The notes under the pieces are model-generated. The model had not been told where the DNA came from. It ran no database searches and worked only from the letters and a program-made list of their open reading frames with translations. A DNA stretch of 12,662 bases from Acidothermales bacterium. Its GTDB lineage: Bacteria; Actinomycetota; Actinomycetes; Streptosporangiales; WHST01. Within the stretch, counting starts at the first letter, position 1; every line of letters starts with the position of its first letter. Below are positions 6,821 to 12,662 of the stretch, piece by piece. Position numbers and translations under genes: made by a program. The DNA lies in contig JAFMQP010000066.1 of assembly GCA_017354575.1 (NCBI GenBank), positions 1 to 12,662 on the forward strand, given 5' to 3'.

Positions 6821-8038
6821 CTAGTGGCCGACGTCGGCCGTCCCGGACGCGGGCTGCGTCTTCGTCCCCGGCTCGTACTCGAAGTGCCATGGCTCGAACG
6901 GGCTGTGCTCGGCCCAGCTCGGGTGCACCCAGCCGTACTTCCCGCCGTGGTGCTTGAGCCAGTCGAACTCCGGTGACCCGTACGTCTGGACGCCGCAGCC
7001 CAGGTCGAGCGCGAGCCCCCAGCCGTGGTTGCTCGTGCCGGGCACTGCGGCCAGACCGGGTTTCTGGTAGTACACCCGCTGTTGCGACGCGAGGCTTCGG
7101 TACGAGTCGGTGATGCACATCTTCTTGCCGAAGTGCGCCCGGTAGGCGGCGTTCAGGTCGACGAACGCCTTCGCCGCGTCGGCCCGCAGCTGGACCCGCG
7201 CCGCGTACCCGGGCAGGTGGCAGAGCGCCCACGAGGGCAGCAGGCCGTTGGCGAAGTCGCCGTTTCTCACCCGGTCGGACGTCGCACCCTGCTTACAGGT
7301 GAGGGACAGGATGATCCGCGACGCGTCACGGGAGGCCGCGCCGCCGCTCATCCTGTCCACGAGCTTGACGAGCGCCTTGGTCGTGTCCGCCGACTTCTTC
7401 CGCAGCGCCGCGATCTGCTCGGACAGGTTGCTGCGTTCTGTGGAGGCGGCCTTGGCGAGCTGCCGCGCCTTCCGCGCGAGGCTGTCGGCGCGGCGCTTCT
7501 CCCTGGTGGCCTGCCGCATGGCGTACTCCTCCGAGTTCGTCAGCACCGACAGCGTCGTCGCGCGCTGCACCGCCATGTCCGGGTTCCGCGACGACATCAG
7601 GACGCTGGCGTCGTCGGGGAGGGGCGAGCCGTACGCCCCGACGGCGAACTTCGCGACCTTGGTCCGCCACTTCTCGTACTCCTGGCCGGCTCTGCCCGCG
7701 TCGATCCTGGTACGCCGGACGCGCGCGACCGCGAGCGTGACCTTGCCCTTGTCGTCCTCGTACCTCCGGGTGGCGGCGGCGAGCGAGGCGGATGCCTGGT
7801 CCGCCTGCTTCTTCAGCTTGACGAGCTGTGCGCTCTCGCTGTCCGTCGTCGCGGCCGCCCCCGCGGCGATCGACGGTGCCGACGCGTCGCCACTTTCAGC
7901 CCTGGCGCCCTGCAGCAGGGCGACGAAGACCAGGGCGGGCAGCGCCCAGGTGACCACCTGGGTGAACCTCGGGCGCCGTCGGGCAGGGGGTCGGGGCCGG
8001 GAAACGTTCCGCGGGCCTCGCCGGGGCGGCAAGGTCAC
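6821..8038 (-). CDS. Exported coiled-coil M15 (VanY-like) peptidoglycan carboxypeptidase, copy B
   Basis: A 405-residue paralogue of the protein at 4706-5824. A long Arg/Pro-rich N-terminus (1-24) precedes a hydrophobic segment (about 27-45) ending A-R-A-E, which acts as signal peptide or anchor; then come charged helices likely to be coiled coil (about 68-130 and 165-228) and the M15 domain (about 245-390). The catalytic set is intact: SNHGWGLALD gives H338 and D345, and EPWH gives E382 and H385. Cysteines 248, 273, 308 and 348 match the paralogue's four. Both proteins share KPGLAAVPGTS and WAEHSPFEPWH, so they arose by duplication. The start is GTG 8038 with GAGGAG ten bases upstream. It heads the minus-strand series and carries its own promoter-like sequence with an overlapping inverted repeat (8080-8118). 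The probable role is trimming or remodelling of stem peptides outside the membrane; precise specificity is not readable. Confidence 0.9.
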   Translation of the reverse strand: MTLPPRRGPRNVSRPRPPARRRPRFTQVVTWALPALVFVALLQGARAESGDASAPSIAAGAAATTDSESAQLVKLKKQADQASASLAAATRRYEDDKGKVTLAVARVRRTRIDAGRAGQEYEKWRTKVAKFAVGAYGSPLPDDASVLMSSRNPDMAVQRATTLSVLTNSEEYAMRQATREKRRADSLARKARQLAKAASTERSNLSEQIAALRKKSADTTKALVKLVDRMSGGAASRDASRIILSLTCKQGATSDRVRNGDFANGLLPSWALCHLPGYAARVQLRADAAKAFVDLNAAYRAHFGKKMCITDSYRSLASQQRVYYQKPGLAAVPGTSNHGWGLALDLGCGVQTYGSPEFDWLKHHGGKYGWVHPSWAEHSPFEPWHFEYEPGTKTQPASGTADVGH

Positions 8039-8079
8039 AGAGTGATTTCTCCTCGGGGCACGAATGGTTACGTTGATGG

Positions 8080-8112
8080 GGCGTCAGGCACGATACTCAT
8101 CCGCCTGACGCC
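8080..8112. promoter_or_regulatory. Perfect 10-bp inverted repeat, candidate operator or leader hairpin
   Basis: GGCGTCAGGC (8080-8089) and GCCTGACGCC (8103-8112) are exact inverted copies separated by 13 bases. One arm lies in the -35/-10 spacer and the other at the predicted start point of the minus-strand promoter at 8090-8118, so a dimeric repressor bound here would block it. An alternative is an RNA hairpin at the 5' end of a longer transcript. Confidence 0.5.
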
Positions 8113-8118
8113 GCTCAA
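8090..8118 (-). promoter_or_regulatory. Candidate sigma70-like promoter of M15 copy B
   Basis: Read on the minus strand, TTGAGC (8118-8113) and TATCGT (8095-8090) are separated by 17 bases, with transcription expected to begin near 8083 and a leader of about 45 nt to GTG 8038. Each hexamer matches consensus at four of six positions. It is a prediction from sequence only. Confidence 0.45.
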
Positions 8119-8323
8119 TCCCCGGGGGTGCGTTCGTCACGACTGAACACGCTCACCCGGCGGCCGTTCGCCGTCGACGGCGGTGTCGTGACCGTGCAGA
8201 GCGGTGGCGTATGCCCTGCTCAGACGGTGTTTTCGTGACCGGCTACGACGCGCCGCGCGGCGGGCGGCAGACTGGCCGTGGGACCGCTGACCGCAGTCAC
8301 CATCACGGAGAGTGGGCAACGTC

Positions 8324-9787
8324 ATGCCAGCCGAGCTCGATGCCGTCGTCGTCGGCTCCGGACCCAACGGGCTGGCGGCGGCCGTCACCCTTGCCGCGGC
8401 CGGGCTGTCGGTCCGCGTCTACGAGGGTGCCGACGACGTCGGCGGCGGTTGCCGCACCAGCCCGCTGACACTGCCCGGTTTCGTCCACGATGTCTGTTCC
8501 GCCGTGCACCCGCTTGCGGTCGCATCGCCGTTCTTCCAGGCGTTCCAGCTCACCGAACGGATCGAGCTGCGCGTCCCCGACGTCGCGCTCGCCCACCCGC
8601 TCGACGGCGGCCGCGCGGCCGCGCTGCACCAGAGCCTGGACGAGACGATCGCGGGGCTCGGTGCCGACGGCGCGGCGTACCGGCGGCTGATCGGGCCGTT
8701 GGTGCACGCCGCGCCCGACCTCGTCCGGGTGCTGCTCTCCCCACCGCTGCGGACGCTGCCGCGCGACGTTCCCGGTGTGGCGGCGATGGCCGCCGCTTCG
8801 TTGCTGCTGAACGGCCGTGGCGTCGCGCGGACGTTCCGCACCGACGAGGCCCGGGCACTCGTCACGGGCTCGGCGGCGCACGCGCTGCAGCCGCTGCGCT
8901 GGCTCGCGACCCCGCCGTTCGGCCTGCTGCTGACGCTGCTGGGACATGTCACGGGCTGGCCGATGCCGCGCGGCGGCAGCCGTGCGATCACCGACGCGAT
9001 GGCGGACGCGCTGCGCAAGCACGGCGTCGAGATCCGCACCGGGGACCCGGTGCGCGACCTGCGTGAGCTGCCGCGGGCGCGTGCCGTCATGCTCGACCTC
9101 GCGCCGGAACAGCTGCTCGCGATGGCCGGCCACGCGTTGTCCGCCCCGTACGCCGCCGCGCTGCGCCACCACCGTCCGGGCGGCGGCGTCTGCAAGGTCG
9201 ACTTCGCGCTGTCCGAGCCGGTGCCGTGGGCGGCGGAGGCCTGCCGCCGCGCCGGCACCGTGCACGTCGGTGGCACGTGGGACGAGATCGGCACGGCGAT
9301 GGACGACGTGACGGCTGGACGGCACCCGGACCGGCCGTTCGTGCTGACGGCCCAGCCGAGCCTCGTCGACGAGACCCGGGCGCCGGCGGGGCGGCACGTG
9401 CTGTGGACGTACGCCGGCGTTCCGAACGGCTCGGACGTGGACGTCAGCGACCGCATCGAGGCCCAGATCGAACGGTTCGCGCCCGGGTTCCGTGACGTCG
9501 TGCTCGACCGCCGCGTCCGGACGGCGAAGGACTACGAGCGCTACAACCCGGCGTACGTCGGCGGCGACTACGCCGGCGGCGCGGCGACCGTACGCCAGTT
9601 GCTGTTCCGGCCGGCCGTGCAGTGGGACCCGTACGTCACGCCGCTGCCTTCGGTGTTCCTGTGCTCGTCGTCCACGTCGCCGGGCGGTGGCGTGCACGGC
9701 ATGTGCGGCTACCAGGCCGCGCGCTCGGCCCTGCGGCGCCGGTTCGGCGTCCGCGAGGCACCGGACCTCGCCGCCGTAGGCCGCTAG
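8324..9787 (+). CDS. FAD-dependent oxidoreductase, phytoene-desaturase-like (COG1233/PYROXD2 type)
   Basis: A 487-residue flavoprotein. The N-terminus holds the dinucleotide-binding fold with GSGPNG (11-16), the ribose-binding acid E34 and the DDVGGGCRT segment (37-45). The C-terminal FAD-contact region reads GGGVHGMCGYQAA (454-466). The length and motifs match the large actinobacterial group usually named 'phytoene desaturase family' or 'NAD(P)/FAD-dependent oxidoreductase', which is not specifically carotenogenic; no crtB or crtE is visible here, so a carotenoid role is unsupported. ATG 8324 was chosen over GTG 8312 because GGAGAG (8306-8311) is usably spaced only for the former. It is divergent from M15 copy B across a 285-bp spacer and ends 16 bp from the end of the L,D-transpeptidase gene (convergent). 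Substrate unknown. Confidence 0.88.
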   Translation: MPAELDAVVVGSGPNGLAAAVTLAAAGLSVRVYEGADDVGGGCRTSPLTLPGFVHDVCSAVHPLAVASPFFQAFQLTERIELRVPDVALAHPLDGGRAAALHQSLDETIAGLGADGAAYRRLIGPLVHAAPDLVRVLLSPPLRTLPRDVPGVAAMAAASLLLNGRGVARTFRTDEARALVTGSAAHALQPLRWLATPPFGLLLTLLGHVTGWPMPRGGSRAITDAMADALRKHGVEIRTGDPVRDLRELPRARAVMLDLAPEQLLAMAGHALSAPYAAALRHHRPGGGVCKVDFALSEPVPWAAEACRRAGTVHVGGTWDEIGTAMDDVTAGRHPDRPFVLTAQPSLVDETRAPAGRHVLWTYAGVPNGSDVDVSDRIEAQIERFAPGFRDVVLDRRVRTAKDYERYNPAYVGGDYAGGAATVRQLLFRPAVQWDPYVTPLPSVFLCSSSTSPGGGVHGMCGYQAARSALRRRFGVREAPDLAAVGR

Positions 9788-9803
9788 CCGACGCGTCGCG
9801 CGG

Positions 9804-11051
9804 TCAGTGCAGTGCGGAGCCGGCCTTCCACGTGGCCCACGACGTGTTCCAGTCGACCAGGCCCGGATCGCCCTGGCTCACGCGCGCTTCCGGACCCCGG
9901 TTGGAGCCGGTGACGATGACGACGTCTCCCGGGGTGGACGTCTGATAGAAGGAGATGGCGTGCGCGTTGGACAGGTGGATGCACCCGTGCGACGTGTTCG
10001 CCTTGCCCATCACCTTGTCCCACGGCGCCGCGTGCACGAACGTCCCCGAGGACGTGATGCGGGTGGCCCAGTGCACCTTCTCGTTGTAGTACGCGGGGTT
10101 CTTCTTGTCGCACGTGATCTTGGCGCTGCAGGAGTCCATCTGCACGGTGTGCGACTTGTTGAGGACGATGTAGGTGCCGTTGTACGTCGGCCACTTGGTC
10201 TGGCCGGTGCCGGTGGGCCAGTTGCCGATCAGCTTGCCGTCCTTGTAGACGCGCATCATGTGCGTCTTCGCGCTGACCTCGGCAAGCCGCGAGCTGCCGA
10301 TGGTGAACGACTCGGAGTAGGTCTTCCGGCCCCACAGGCTCTTCGCCGCGCGGACGCCGGTGAGCTCCATCTTCAGCTTCACCCTCGTGCCGGTCGGCCA
10401 GAAGTGCTCGGGCCGCCAGTGCACCACCTGCGAGCCGAGCCAGTGCCAGCTGCCGGTGACCTTGCTGCCGCCCGGCGTCGTGGCGATGACCTTCATGCGC
10501 CGTTCGACCGACGCCTGGCGTACGATGGGGGACAGGAACGACACCGCGATCGGCTGGCCCATGCCGACGGTCTCCCCGTCGTTGGGCGTGACGTTGAACA
10601 GCAGCGCCTTGGTCGACGGGACGTCTTTGACCTTCACCTGCAGCGTCTTCGTGAAGGCCTTGCCTGCCTTGTCCTTGACCTGGGCGCTGACGTCGTACGA
10701 CGCCTTGGGCATGGGCAGGCTGGACGAGGTCCACGCGCTCCCGTCGGCCGAGATGCTGCCCGGCAGGTCGCCGGTGGCGCCGTCGACGGTGACCGCTGTG
10801 AACGTGCCGTCATGCACGGAGAGCTTGACCTTGGAGTCGAACGGCACCTTCGCGGCCCCGCCGGTGATGGTCACCGTGGGCGTAGGCGTCGGCGTGGGCG
10901 TCGCGGACCTGGTCGCATTCACCCCACTGGCACCGTCGGATCCGCCGGAGCAGGCGGAACCGGTGACAAGCAGCACAGCCGCCGCCGCGACCACGACGCC
11001 GGCACGTATCCGGCCACGCCACGGCGCGCGGGTCTTGACGATCTCGGGCAC
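9804..11051 (-). CDS. L,D-transpeptidase lipoprotein (Ig-like domains + YkuD)
   Basis: A 415-residue exported enzyme that makes 3-3 peptidoglycan cross-links from tetrapeptide donors. A signal sequence leads to the lipobox V-T-G-S-A-C (C34; glycine at -3 is atypical but tolerated), so it is a probable lipoprotein. A Thr-Pro linker (50-59) follows, then two Ig-like domains (about 60-142 and 148-252), the YkuD domain (about 254-384) with H340 in FVHAAPW and the catalytic S-H-G-C-I-H-L-S motif (S354, H355, nucleophile C357), and a Trp-containing C-terminal extension (about 385-415), as in mycobacterial LdtMt2-type enzymes. The start is GTG 11051, preceded by GGGGAGG with a 6-base spacer; longer versions from 11069 or 11189 would put Cys/Arg-rich residues before the signal peptide. 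It sits near two M15 carboxypeptidases that could generate its tetrapeptide substrate. Confidence 0.93.
   Translation of the reverse strand: MPEIVKTRAPWRGRIRAGVVVAAAAVLLVTGSACSGGSDGASGVNATRSATPTPTPTPTVTITGGAAKVPFDSKVKLSVHDGTFTAVTVDGATGDLPGSISADGSAWTSSSLPMPKASYDVSAQVKDKAGKAFTKTLQVKVKDVPSTKALLFNVTPNDGETVGMGQPIAVSFLSPIVRQASVERRMKVIATTPGGSKVTGSWHWLGSQVVHWRPEHFWPTGTRVKLKMELTGVRAAKSLWGRKTYSESFTIGSSRLAEVSAKTHMMRVYKDGKLIGNWPTGTGQTKWPTYNGTYIVLNKSHTVQMDSCSAKITCDKKNPAYYNEKVHWATRITSSGTFVHAAPWDKVMGKANTSHGCIHLSNAHAISFYQTSTPGDVVIVTGSNRGPEARVSQGDPGLVDWNTSWATWKAGSALH
10876..10899 (-). repeat. Four 6-bp tandem units encoding a Thr-Pro linker
   Basis: Four copies of GTNGGC on the plus strand (Thr-Pro pairs on the coding strand) join the lipobox region of the L,D-transpeptidase to its first Ig-like domain. 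Such hexamer tracts can change copy number and so alter the reach from the membrane. Confidence 0.6.
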
Positions 11052-11057
11052 CGCGGA

Positions 11058-11064
11058 CCTCCCC
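11058..11064 (-). promoter_or_regulatory. Ribosome binding site fixing the L,D-transpeptidase start
   Basis: Minus-strand GGGGAGG lies six bases before GTG 11051. It places translation start at that GTG, immediately before the lipoprotein signal peptide, and not at the upstream ATG or GTG codons. Confidence 0.7.
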
Positions 11065-11289
11065 CTCATGCCAGCCGCCGGACCGCGGCACGTCCGGCCA
11101 GCCTGCTTGCACCCATTGTGCACCCAGCCGGCGACGCTACCTCGCCACGCCCCCCGCCGGCCAACAGCCGGCGACACGGTCGCCCCCACCTCACCCTCGG
11201 TCGCCCATCGTCGCCCCTGCTCGAAATGATCATGTTATGTAGGTCATTTCCGTGATCACATCGCGAGTACATGCTTCACCTCGCCTACC

Positions 11290-11321
11290 CACGATTGGAA
11301 GCGGCGACTCACGATGGGAAG
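11290..11321. repeat. 12-bp direct repeat with 20-bp period
   Basis: CACGATTGGAAG (11290-11301) recurs as CACGATGGGAAG (11310-11321), 11 of 12 bases identical, each followed within four bases by CGGCG or GGCG. The two-helical-turn period is what one expects for a pair of regulator binding sites. It lies between the L,D-transpeptidase and tRNA-Lys genes. Confidence 0.55.
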
Positions 11322-11441
11322 TACGGCGTCCCATGCACCTGTAGGCTTCCGGACGCGGGGCGTCAGCTCAACTGGTCAGGCGACTTGACCTGGGGAAACG
11401 CGGTAGTTGGCCTTCTTCCGGATTGGGTACGCTGACGTTCG

Positions 11442-11516
11442 GGGCCTCTAGCTCAATGGCAGAGCTGCCGGCTTTTAACCGGTAGGTTCCGGGTTCGAGT
11501 CCCGGGGGGCCCACCA
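11442..11516 (+). tRNA. tRNA-Lys (anticodon UUU)
   Basis: It folds as a full cloverleaf: acceptor GGGCCTC (11442-11448) with GGGGCCC (11506-11512, one G-T wobble), D stem GCTC/GAGC, anticodon stem GCCGG/CCGGT with loop CTTTTAA and anticodon TTT at 11474-11476, T stem CCGGG/CCCGG with loop TTCGAGT, discriminator A at 11513 and encoded CCA at 11514-11516. No other tRNA is adjacent. It is transcribed toward the selenoprotein candidate, whose own promoter lies about 135 bp downstream. Confidence 0.97.
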
Positions 11517-11554
11517 GGACGCAGCCGGTGCACGCCTCGCACGGCAGGCGCATC

Positions 11555-11572
11555 CGTGCCGGGAGTGGCACG
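11555..11572 (+). terminator. Weak hairpin downstream of tRNA-Lys
   Basis: CGTGCC (11555-11560) and GGCACG (11567-11572) form a 6-bp stem with a 6-nt loop, 39 bases after the tRNA. No T-tract follows, so a terminator role is only possible, not shown. Confidence 0.3.
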
Positions 11573-11650
11573 TCCGTCGCGCCCCACGGCAGGGTAGGTA
11601 GGTCCGACAGTCGCTTCGATCGAGGCCCGCGGCGTCGGTCGCGCTCACCC

Positions 11651-11679
11651 TTGACCGACGATTTGTACGGCCATATCAT
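11651..11679 (+). promoter_or_regulatory. Strong sigma70-like promoter of the selenoprotein candidate
   Basis: TTGACC (11651-11656) and TATCAT (11674-11679) are separated by exactly 17 bases; each differs from consensus at one position. The expected start point near 11686 leaves a short leader before the ribosome binding site at 11692. This is the best promoter match in the window and places transcription so that the whole 5' glutaredoxin segment is included. Confidence 0.75.
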
Positions 11680-11691
11680 CGGTGCGTCTTC

Positions 11692-11698
11692 GAGGGAG
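11692..11698 (+). promoter_or_regulatory. Ribosome binding site supporting GTG 11704
   Basis: GAGGGAG lies five bases before GTG 11704. The alternative start ATG 11716 has GGAAG/GAGG sequence too close to be ideal. Both starts are in frame with the TGA at 11755 and with the downstream gene; neither supports initiation at ATG 11770. Confidence 0.65.
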
Positions 11699-11703
11699 AA
11701 CTG

Positions 11704-12480
11704 GTGGAAGAGGACATGGCGCACACACGCATCCGCGTCTACACGAAGCCTGGGTGAAGCAGTTGTGCGATGACGAAAGCGTGGCTTTCGCGTCGCGGCG
11801 TCGAGTTCGACGACTTCAATGTGCAGGCTGATCCGGACGCACTGGAAGAGCTCCAGGCACGCGGGATCATGACCGTACCCGCGGTCGTGGTGGGCGATCG
11901 CTGGATGACCGGCTGGAATCCCGGTGAGCTCGGCGAGCTGGTGGGGATGCCCGAAGAGGAGTCCCCGGTCTCGCCTGTCGAACTGGTCACGACCGTGCGG
12001 CTGGTACTCGACGCTGCGATCCGAGCGGCCAGTCAGGTGCCGGACGACCGTTGGGAGATGACCCACCCGCGGCGGGAGCGTCCGCTCCGTGAACTGATGC
12101 GGCATCTCTTCCACGTGGTCGAAGTGAGCGTGGACGCCGACGTGCTCGGCGTGTTCCCCGCCCAGCGGTGGCTCAACCAGATCGATGTGCCGACGATGAC
12201 CGGCAGGGCACGGCTGTTGCGCTACGGGGAGGCGGTCCGCCACAAGTTCGATGTCTGGTACGCCGTCGTGGACACGGACATGTTCGAGCGGGTCATCGAC
12301 GCTGATGTCGGCCCACGCACGCTGAACCAGGTGCTCGAACGTACGCGGCTGCACGCCGGCCAGCACCTGCGCCAGGTGTACGCGTTCCTCGAGATGTGCG
12401 ATGTCACTCCCGAGGCTCCGGTCAGCGAGGCCGACCTGCGCAGGCTCGGGTTCCACCAGCTCCCCGACGAGGTCTTCTGA
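11704..12480 (+). CDS. Putative selenoprotein: UxxC glutaredoxin domain fused to DinB/mycothiol-transferase-like domain
   Basis: A 258-codon frame with one in-frame TGA (11755-11757) read here as selenocysteine. Residues 9-81 form a glutaredoxin/NrdH-like thioredoxin fold: RVYTKPG, then U18, then SSC21, so the redox motif is UxxC where relatives have CxxC; helix MTKAWLSRRGVEF follows, then cis-Pro T57-V58-P59 and the GW-P-ELGEL end typical of glutaredoxins. Residues about 90-232 resemble the DinB four-helix bundle used by mycothiol S-transferases, with candidate metal ligands H137 (or H134), H217 and H221 (HAGQH). The strong promoter, ribosome binding site, uninterrupted frame after the TGA and a SECIS-like hairpin directly after it argue against a pseudogene. 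An ATG at 11770 would give a truncated protein lacking the active site. A Cys-to-stop point mutation (TGC to TGA) is the alternative. Role is inferred: thiol/selenol redox coupled to a low-molecular-weight thiol. Confidence 0.8.
11767..11796 (+). promoter_or_regulatory. Candidate bacterial SECIS element
   Basis: GCGATGACGAAAGC (11767-11780) pairs with GCTTTCGCGTCGC (11784-11796): a 7-bp upper stem CGAAAGC/GCTTTCG, a single bulged A at 11773, and a 6-bp lower stem with one T-G wobble, closed by loop GTG (11781-11783). The loop begins 23 nt after the TGA and starts with G, matching the published bacterial SECIS rules as I recall them (loop 16-37 nt after UGA, G among the first two loop bases). 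The stem uses AAA (Lys) and CTT (Leu), codons used nowhere else in this gene, which suggests selection on RNA structure. Binding by SelB is inferred. Confidence 0.75.
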
Positions 12481-12489
12481 CCCGCCGGA

Positions 12490-12662
12490 TCACTCGTCGG
12501 CTGCGCCGAGCAGATGAGAGATCTGGCCGGCCGATTCGCGGGTGAGGGCACCGATCTCGTGCAGGCGTTCCTCCGGCATGCGTATCTCGGGGCCGCTGAC
12601 GCTGAGGCTGGCCATCACTCGGCCGGTGTGATCGCGTATCGCGGCGGCCACCGTACGGATGC
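12490..12662 (-). CDS. IclR-family transcriptional regulator, C-terminal end only
   Basis: The last 56 residues of a regulator whose 5' part lies beyond the right edge. The visible segment reads as the end of the IclR effector-binding (GAF-like) domain: AAAIRDHTGRVMASLSVSGP, then EIRMPEERLHEIGALTR, then AGQISHLLG, followed by TGA at 12492-12490. The order of 'RDHTGRVxASLSVSGP' and the terminal amphipathic helix ending in 'LLG' is characteristic of the family. It is convergent with the selenoprotein candidate, with nine bases between the two stops. Its DNA-binding domain, ligand and target genes are not visible. Confidence 0.88.
   Translation of the reverse strand, partial: IRTVAAAIRDHTGRVMASLSVSGPEIRMPEERLHEIGALTRESAGQISHLLGAADE

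Larger units (their letters stand above)
11052..11441. other. 390-bp non-coding region between L,D-transpeptidase and tRNA-Lys
   Basis: No supportable gene is present. The part near the transpeptidase is GC-rich leader. Bases 11221-11280 are markedly more AT-rich than the surroundings and hold an inverted repeat GAAATGA/TCATTTC (11223-11229, 11244-11250) and the palindrome GTGATCAC (11252-11259), a likely promoter/operator zone. Two copies of CACGATKGGAAG follow at 11290 and 11310. I could not pick a convincing -35/-10 pair for either the transpeptidase or the tRNA. Confidence 0.6.

Noticed and set aside
8039..8323. A c-di-AMP or other riboswitch in the leader of M15 copy B, as seen before some actinobacterial wall hydrolases
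   Set aside because: The predicted leader is only about 45 nt and I see no multi-stem conserved architecture, only one inverted repeat.
11755..11757. The TGA as a simple nonsense mutation or sequencing error
   Set aside because: Possible by one base change from TGC, but the coincidence with the redox cysteine, the correctly spaced hairpin with gene-unique codons and the intact downstream frame make recoding the better explanation. Not fully excluded.
11368..12456. A minus-strand open frame encoding LEPGTYRLKAGSSAIELE
   Set aside because: That peptide is the antisense of tRNA-Lys, a well-known spurious database protein, and the rest is antisense to the selenoprotein gene.
11770..12480. Gene start at ATG 11770
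   Set aside because: It lacks a ribosome binding site, lies inside the SECIS-like stem and would remove the glutaredoxin strand and active site, while promoter and ribosome binding site lie upstream of 11704.
1..12662. CRISPR arrays, insertion sequences, prophage or attachment sites, including at the 3' end of tRNA-Lys
   Set aside because: No regularly spaced repeats, no transposase or integrase gene and no duplicated tRNA 3' end were found in the window.

Overview
The window is a strongly GC-rich stretch with frequent GTG starts, long antisense open frames, a tRNA with an encoded CCA, an L,D-transpeptidase lipoprotein and F420/mycothiol-type protein families. Together these point to an actinomycete chromosome (Actinomycetota); I cannot name the genus.

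Left part (1-3719, + strand): the 3' end of a carbamate kinase gene, a tightly coupled ring-opening amidohydrolase (cyanuric acid hydrolase/barbiturase family) 14 bp later, then an APC-superfamily amino-acid/cation permease. The first two look like an operon for breaking a ureide-type ring and recovering ATP from a carbamoyl group. The pathway is inferred and its other genes would lie left of the window.

Middle (3698-8038, - strand): six genes run head-to-tail, in transcription order a secreted coiled-coil M15 peptidase (8038-6821), an AraC-type regulator, a VOC/glyoxalase-fold protein, a second paralogous coiled-coil M15 peptidase, a histidine phosphatase and an F420/FMN split-barrel oxidoreductase. 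The two M15 genes share four cysteines and the full zinc/catalytic signature. A 10-bp perfect inverted repeat overlaps a plausible promoter for the first of them. A divergent COG1233-type FAD oxidoreductase (8324-9787, +) faces an L,D-transpeptidase lipoprotein (9804-11051, -), so the region is rich in peptidoglycan-remodelling enzymes.

Right part (11442-12662): tRNA-Lys(UUU), then a gene that conventional calling would truncate. From a good promoter (11651-11679) and ribosome binding site, the frame starting at 11704 reads into a glutaredoxin motif whose first cysteine codon is an in-frame TGA (11755-11757), giving T-K-P-G-(TGA)-S-S-C. It then continues open to 12480 through a glutaredoxin cis-Pro motif and a DinB/mycothiol-S-transferase-like domain. 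A bulged hairpin of about 13 bp with a GTG apical loop lies 23 nt after the TGA, as expected for a bacterial SECIS element, and its stem uses the gene's only CTT and only AAA codons. I interpret this as a UxxC selenoprotein: a glutaredoxin-DinB fusion. It is the most notable item in the window. The window ends inside the 3' part of a convergent IclR-family regulator.
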